A stretch of 6,487 nucleotides of DNA, taken from assembly GCA_025453505.1 (NCBI GenBank), contig JALOQG010000329.1:1-6487 (forward strand). The letters run 5' to 3'. The notes under the pieces were generated by a model. The model did no database searches. It was not told the origin of the DNA and saw nothing but the letters and a program-made list of their open reading frames with translations. The stretch comes from Myxococcota bacterium. Lineage in GTDB: Bacteria; Myxococcota_A; UBA9160; PR03. Every line of letters begins with the position of its first letter. Positions within the stretch are counted from its first letter, which is position 1. The translations under genes were made by a program, and so were the position numbers. Positions 5,739-6,487 of the stretch are shown here, in pieces.

Positions 5739-6487
5739 ATGCGCAACTCGTTCCCCGCCACCCTCGCTCTCGCCTTCGCCCTCGTCGCCGCGCTCGCCGG
5801 CCCGGCGCGCGCCGCCGAGCTGACGGCCGTGATCGGGACCCAGGGCAGCGCTCGCGACGTGCAGCTCGTCGGCGCGCTGGCCTACGTCGCCGACGGTGTG
5901 GGCGGCCTGCGTCTGTTCGATCTCACGGATCCCGGGAGCCCGGCGCCGCTCGGCAGCCTGCCGCCGCTCGCGGGCGGCAGCGCGCTCGCCGTCGAAGTGA
6001 TCGGTACACGCGCGTACGTCGCGAACGGCGATCCGGGCGTGCAGATCGTCGACGTCTCCGATCCCGCGCTCCCGGTCGAGCTCGGCAGCTTCGATCCGGC
6101 CGGCGTGACGTCGATCGTGCGCGCGCAGGGCGACGTCGTCTACGCCGCGAGCGCGTCGGGCCTGAGCGTGTGGGACGTGTCCGATCCGTCGGATCCGGCT
6201 CCGGTCGGCGCGCTCCCCGGTCTCGACTTCGGCTCGCTGCGCATCGCGAACGGACACCTCGTCGCGACGACGGATCTCGCCAGCCCGCCGTTTCGCGTGA
6301 TCGACGTCTCCGATCCCGCGACACCGGTCGAGATCGCGTCGCTTCCCGACGTCCGCGGCGACATCGCCGTCGACGGGAACACCGTGTGGGCGTCGACCGA
6401 CGGCGCGTTCCCGAGCGGGCTCGTCGGCGTGGATCTCTCGGACCCGGCGCTGCCGTCGGTCTTCGCGCGCGCGACCGCCGTGGACGA
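5739..6487 (+). CDS. Exported LVIVD-repeat (beta-propeller-like) protein, 3' end cut by window edge
   Basis: ATG at 5739, with GGAG eight bases upstream (5727-5730); the frame stays open to the window end, giving 249 complete codons. Residues 1-25 form a typical Sec signal peptide: MRNS, a hydrophobic stretch of Ala, Leu, Phe and Val, then ARA before the likely cleavage site at 25/26. The mature part is built from repeats of about 40 residues, each with a strand-like Y/V-V-A segment, then L/V-x-D-V/L-S/T-DP, then P-V-x-x-G-S-like residues. The DP motifs fall at about 61-65, 105-109, 146-150, 189-192 and 232-235, so five copies are visible. This matches LVIVD repeats, which fold as beta-propeller blades and are common in secreted or surface proteins of environmental bacteria. 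No enzymatic motif is seen; binding or surface display is likely, and a C-terminal anchor may lie beyond the window. Confidence 0.88.
   Translation, partial: MRNSFPATLALAFALVAALAGPARAAELTAVIGTQGSARDVQLVGALAYVADGVGGLRLFDLTDPGSPAPLGSLPPLAGGSALAVEVIGTRAYVANGDPGVQIVDVSDPALPVELGSFDPAGVTSIVRAQGDVVYAASASGLSVWDVSDPSDPAPVGALPGLDFGSLRIANGHLVATTDLASPPFRVIDVSDPATPVEIASLPDVRGDIAVDGNTVWASTDGAFPSGLVGVDLSDPALPSVFARATAVD

Noticed and set aside
1595..5761. A stop-free minus-strand frame of 1388 codons running through the glycosidase region into the kinase
   Set aside because: Only the last 332 codons (2593-1595) are the kinase, and a few codons after 4756 appear to be the glycosidase start. The rest is arginine- and alanine-rich translation of other genes' wrong frame, expected at this G+C where stop codons are rare.
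3055..5823. A stop-free plus-strand frame of 922 codons opposite the glycosidase
   Set aside because: It lies antisense to a well-supported gene with clear motifs, has low-complexity Arg/Ala/Gly-rich composition, and crosses the cyclotransferase-hotdog gene in a wrong frame. No motif or ribosome binding site supports it.
1..6487. A defence system, CRISPR array, toxin-antitoxin pair or mobile element
   Set aside because: No transposase, integrase, nuclease, repeat-spacer pattern, terminal repeats or small gene pairs were seen. The genes look like ordinary metabolism and a secreted repeat protein, with even base composition throughout.

Overview
This is a densely coded, very GC-rich window (roughly 70% G+C by eye, with G or C at most third codon positions). 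It suggests a chromosomal segment from a high-GC bacterium. The gene mix (crotonase-family enzyme, LVIVD-repeat exported protein, soluble glycosidase plus sugar kinase) would fit an uncultured myxobacterial, Binatota-like or similar soil or sediment lineage, but nothing in the sequence fixes the taxon. There are no RNA genes, insertion sequences, CRISPR arrays or gene-free stretches over 300 bases.

Layout. (1) 1-693, plus strand: the 3' part of a class I SAM-dependent methyltransferase gene, cut by the left edge. (2) 711-4756, minus strand, reading right to left: a GH36/raffinose-synthase-like glycosidase, then a GHMP sugar kinase resembling glucuronokinase whose GTG start overlaps the glycosidase stop, then 29 bases later a crotonase-family (enoyl-CoA hydratase/isomerase) gene that converges on the methyltransferase gene with a 17-base gap. 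(3) 4757-4834: a 78-base divergent intergenic region with a perfect 8-base inverted repeat. (4) 4835-5707, plus strand: one protein made of a gamma-glutamylcyclotransferase domain fused to a PaaI-like hotdog thioesterase domain. (5) 5739-6487, plus strand: the 5' part of an exported LVIVD-repeat (beta-propeller-like) protein, cut by the right edge.

How they may work together. The glycosidase and kinase look like a coupled pair. A cytoplasmic alpha-glycosidase would release a monosaccharide, and the kinase would phosphorylate it at C1 for nucleotide-sugar synthesis. The kinase motifs match plant glucuronokinase better than galactokinase or mevalonate kinase, so the released sugar could be glucuronate or a related sugar; this is inference. 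The crotonase has no obvious link to sugar salvage and may simply share the transcript. The glycosidase gene appears to carry a +1 frameshift near its 5' end: a well-placed ribosome binding site and GTG at 4756 start a short coding stretch in one frame, while the rest of the protein is in the next frame. That is either a sequencing error or a real lesion.

The items most worth checking are the glycosidase/glucuronokinase-like pair, the cyclotransferase-hotdog fusion, the atypical active site of the crotonase, and the frameshift.
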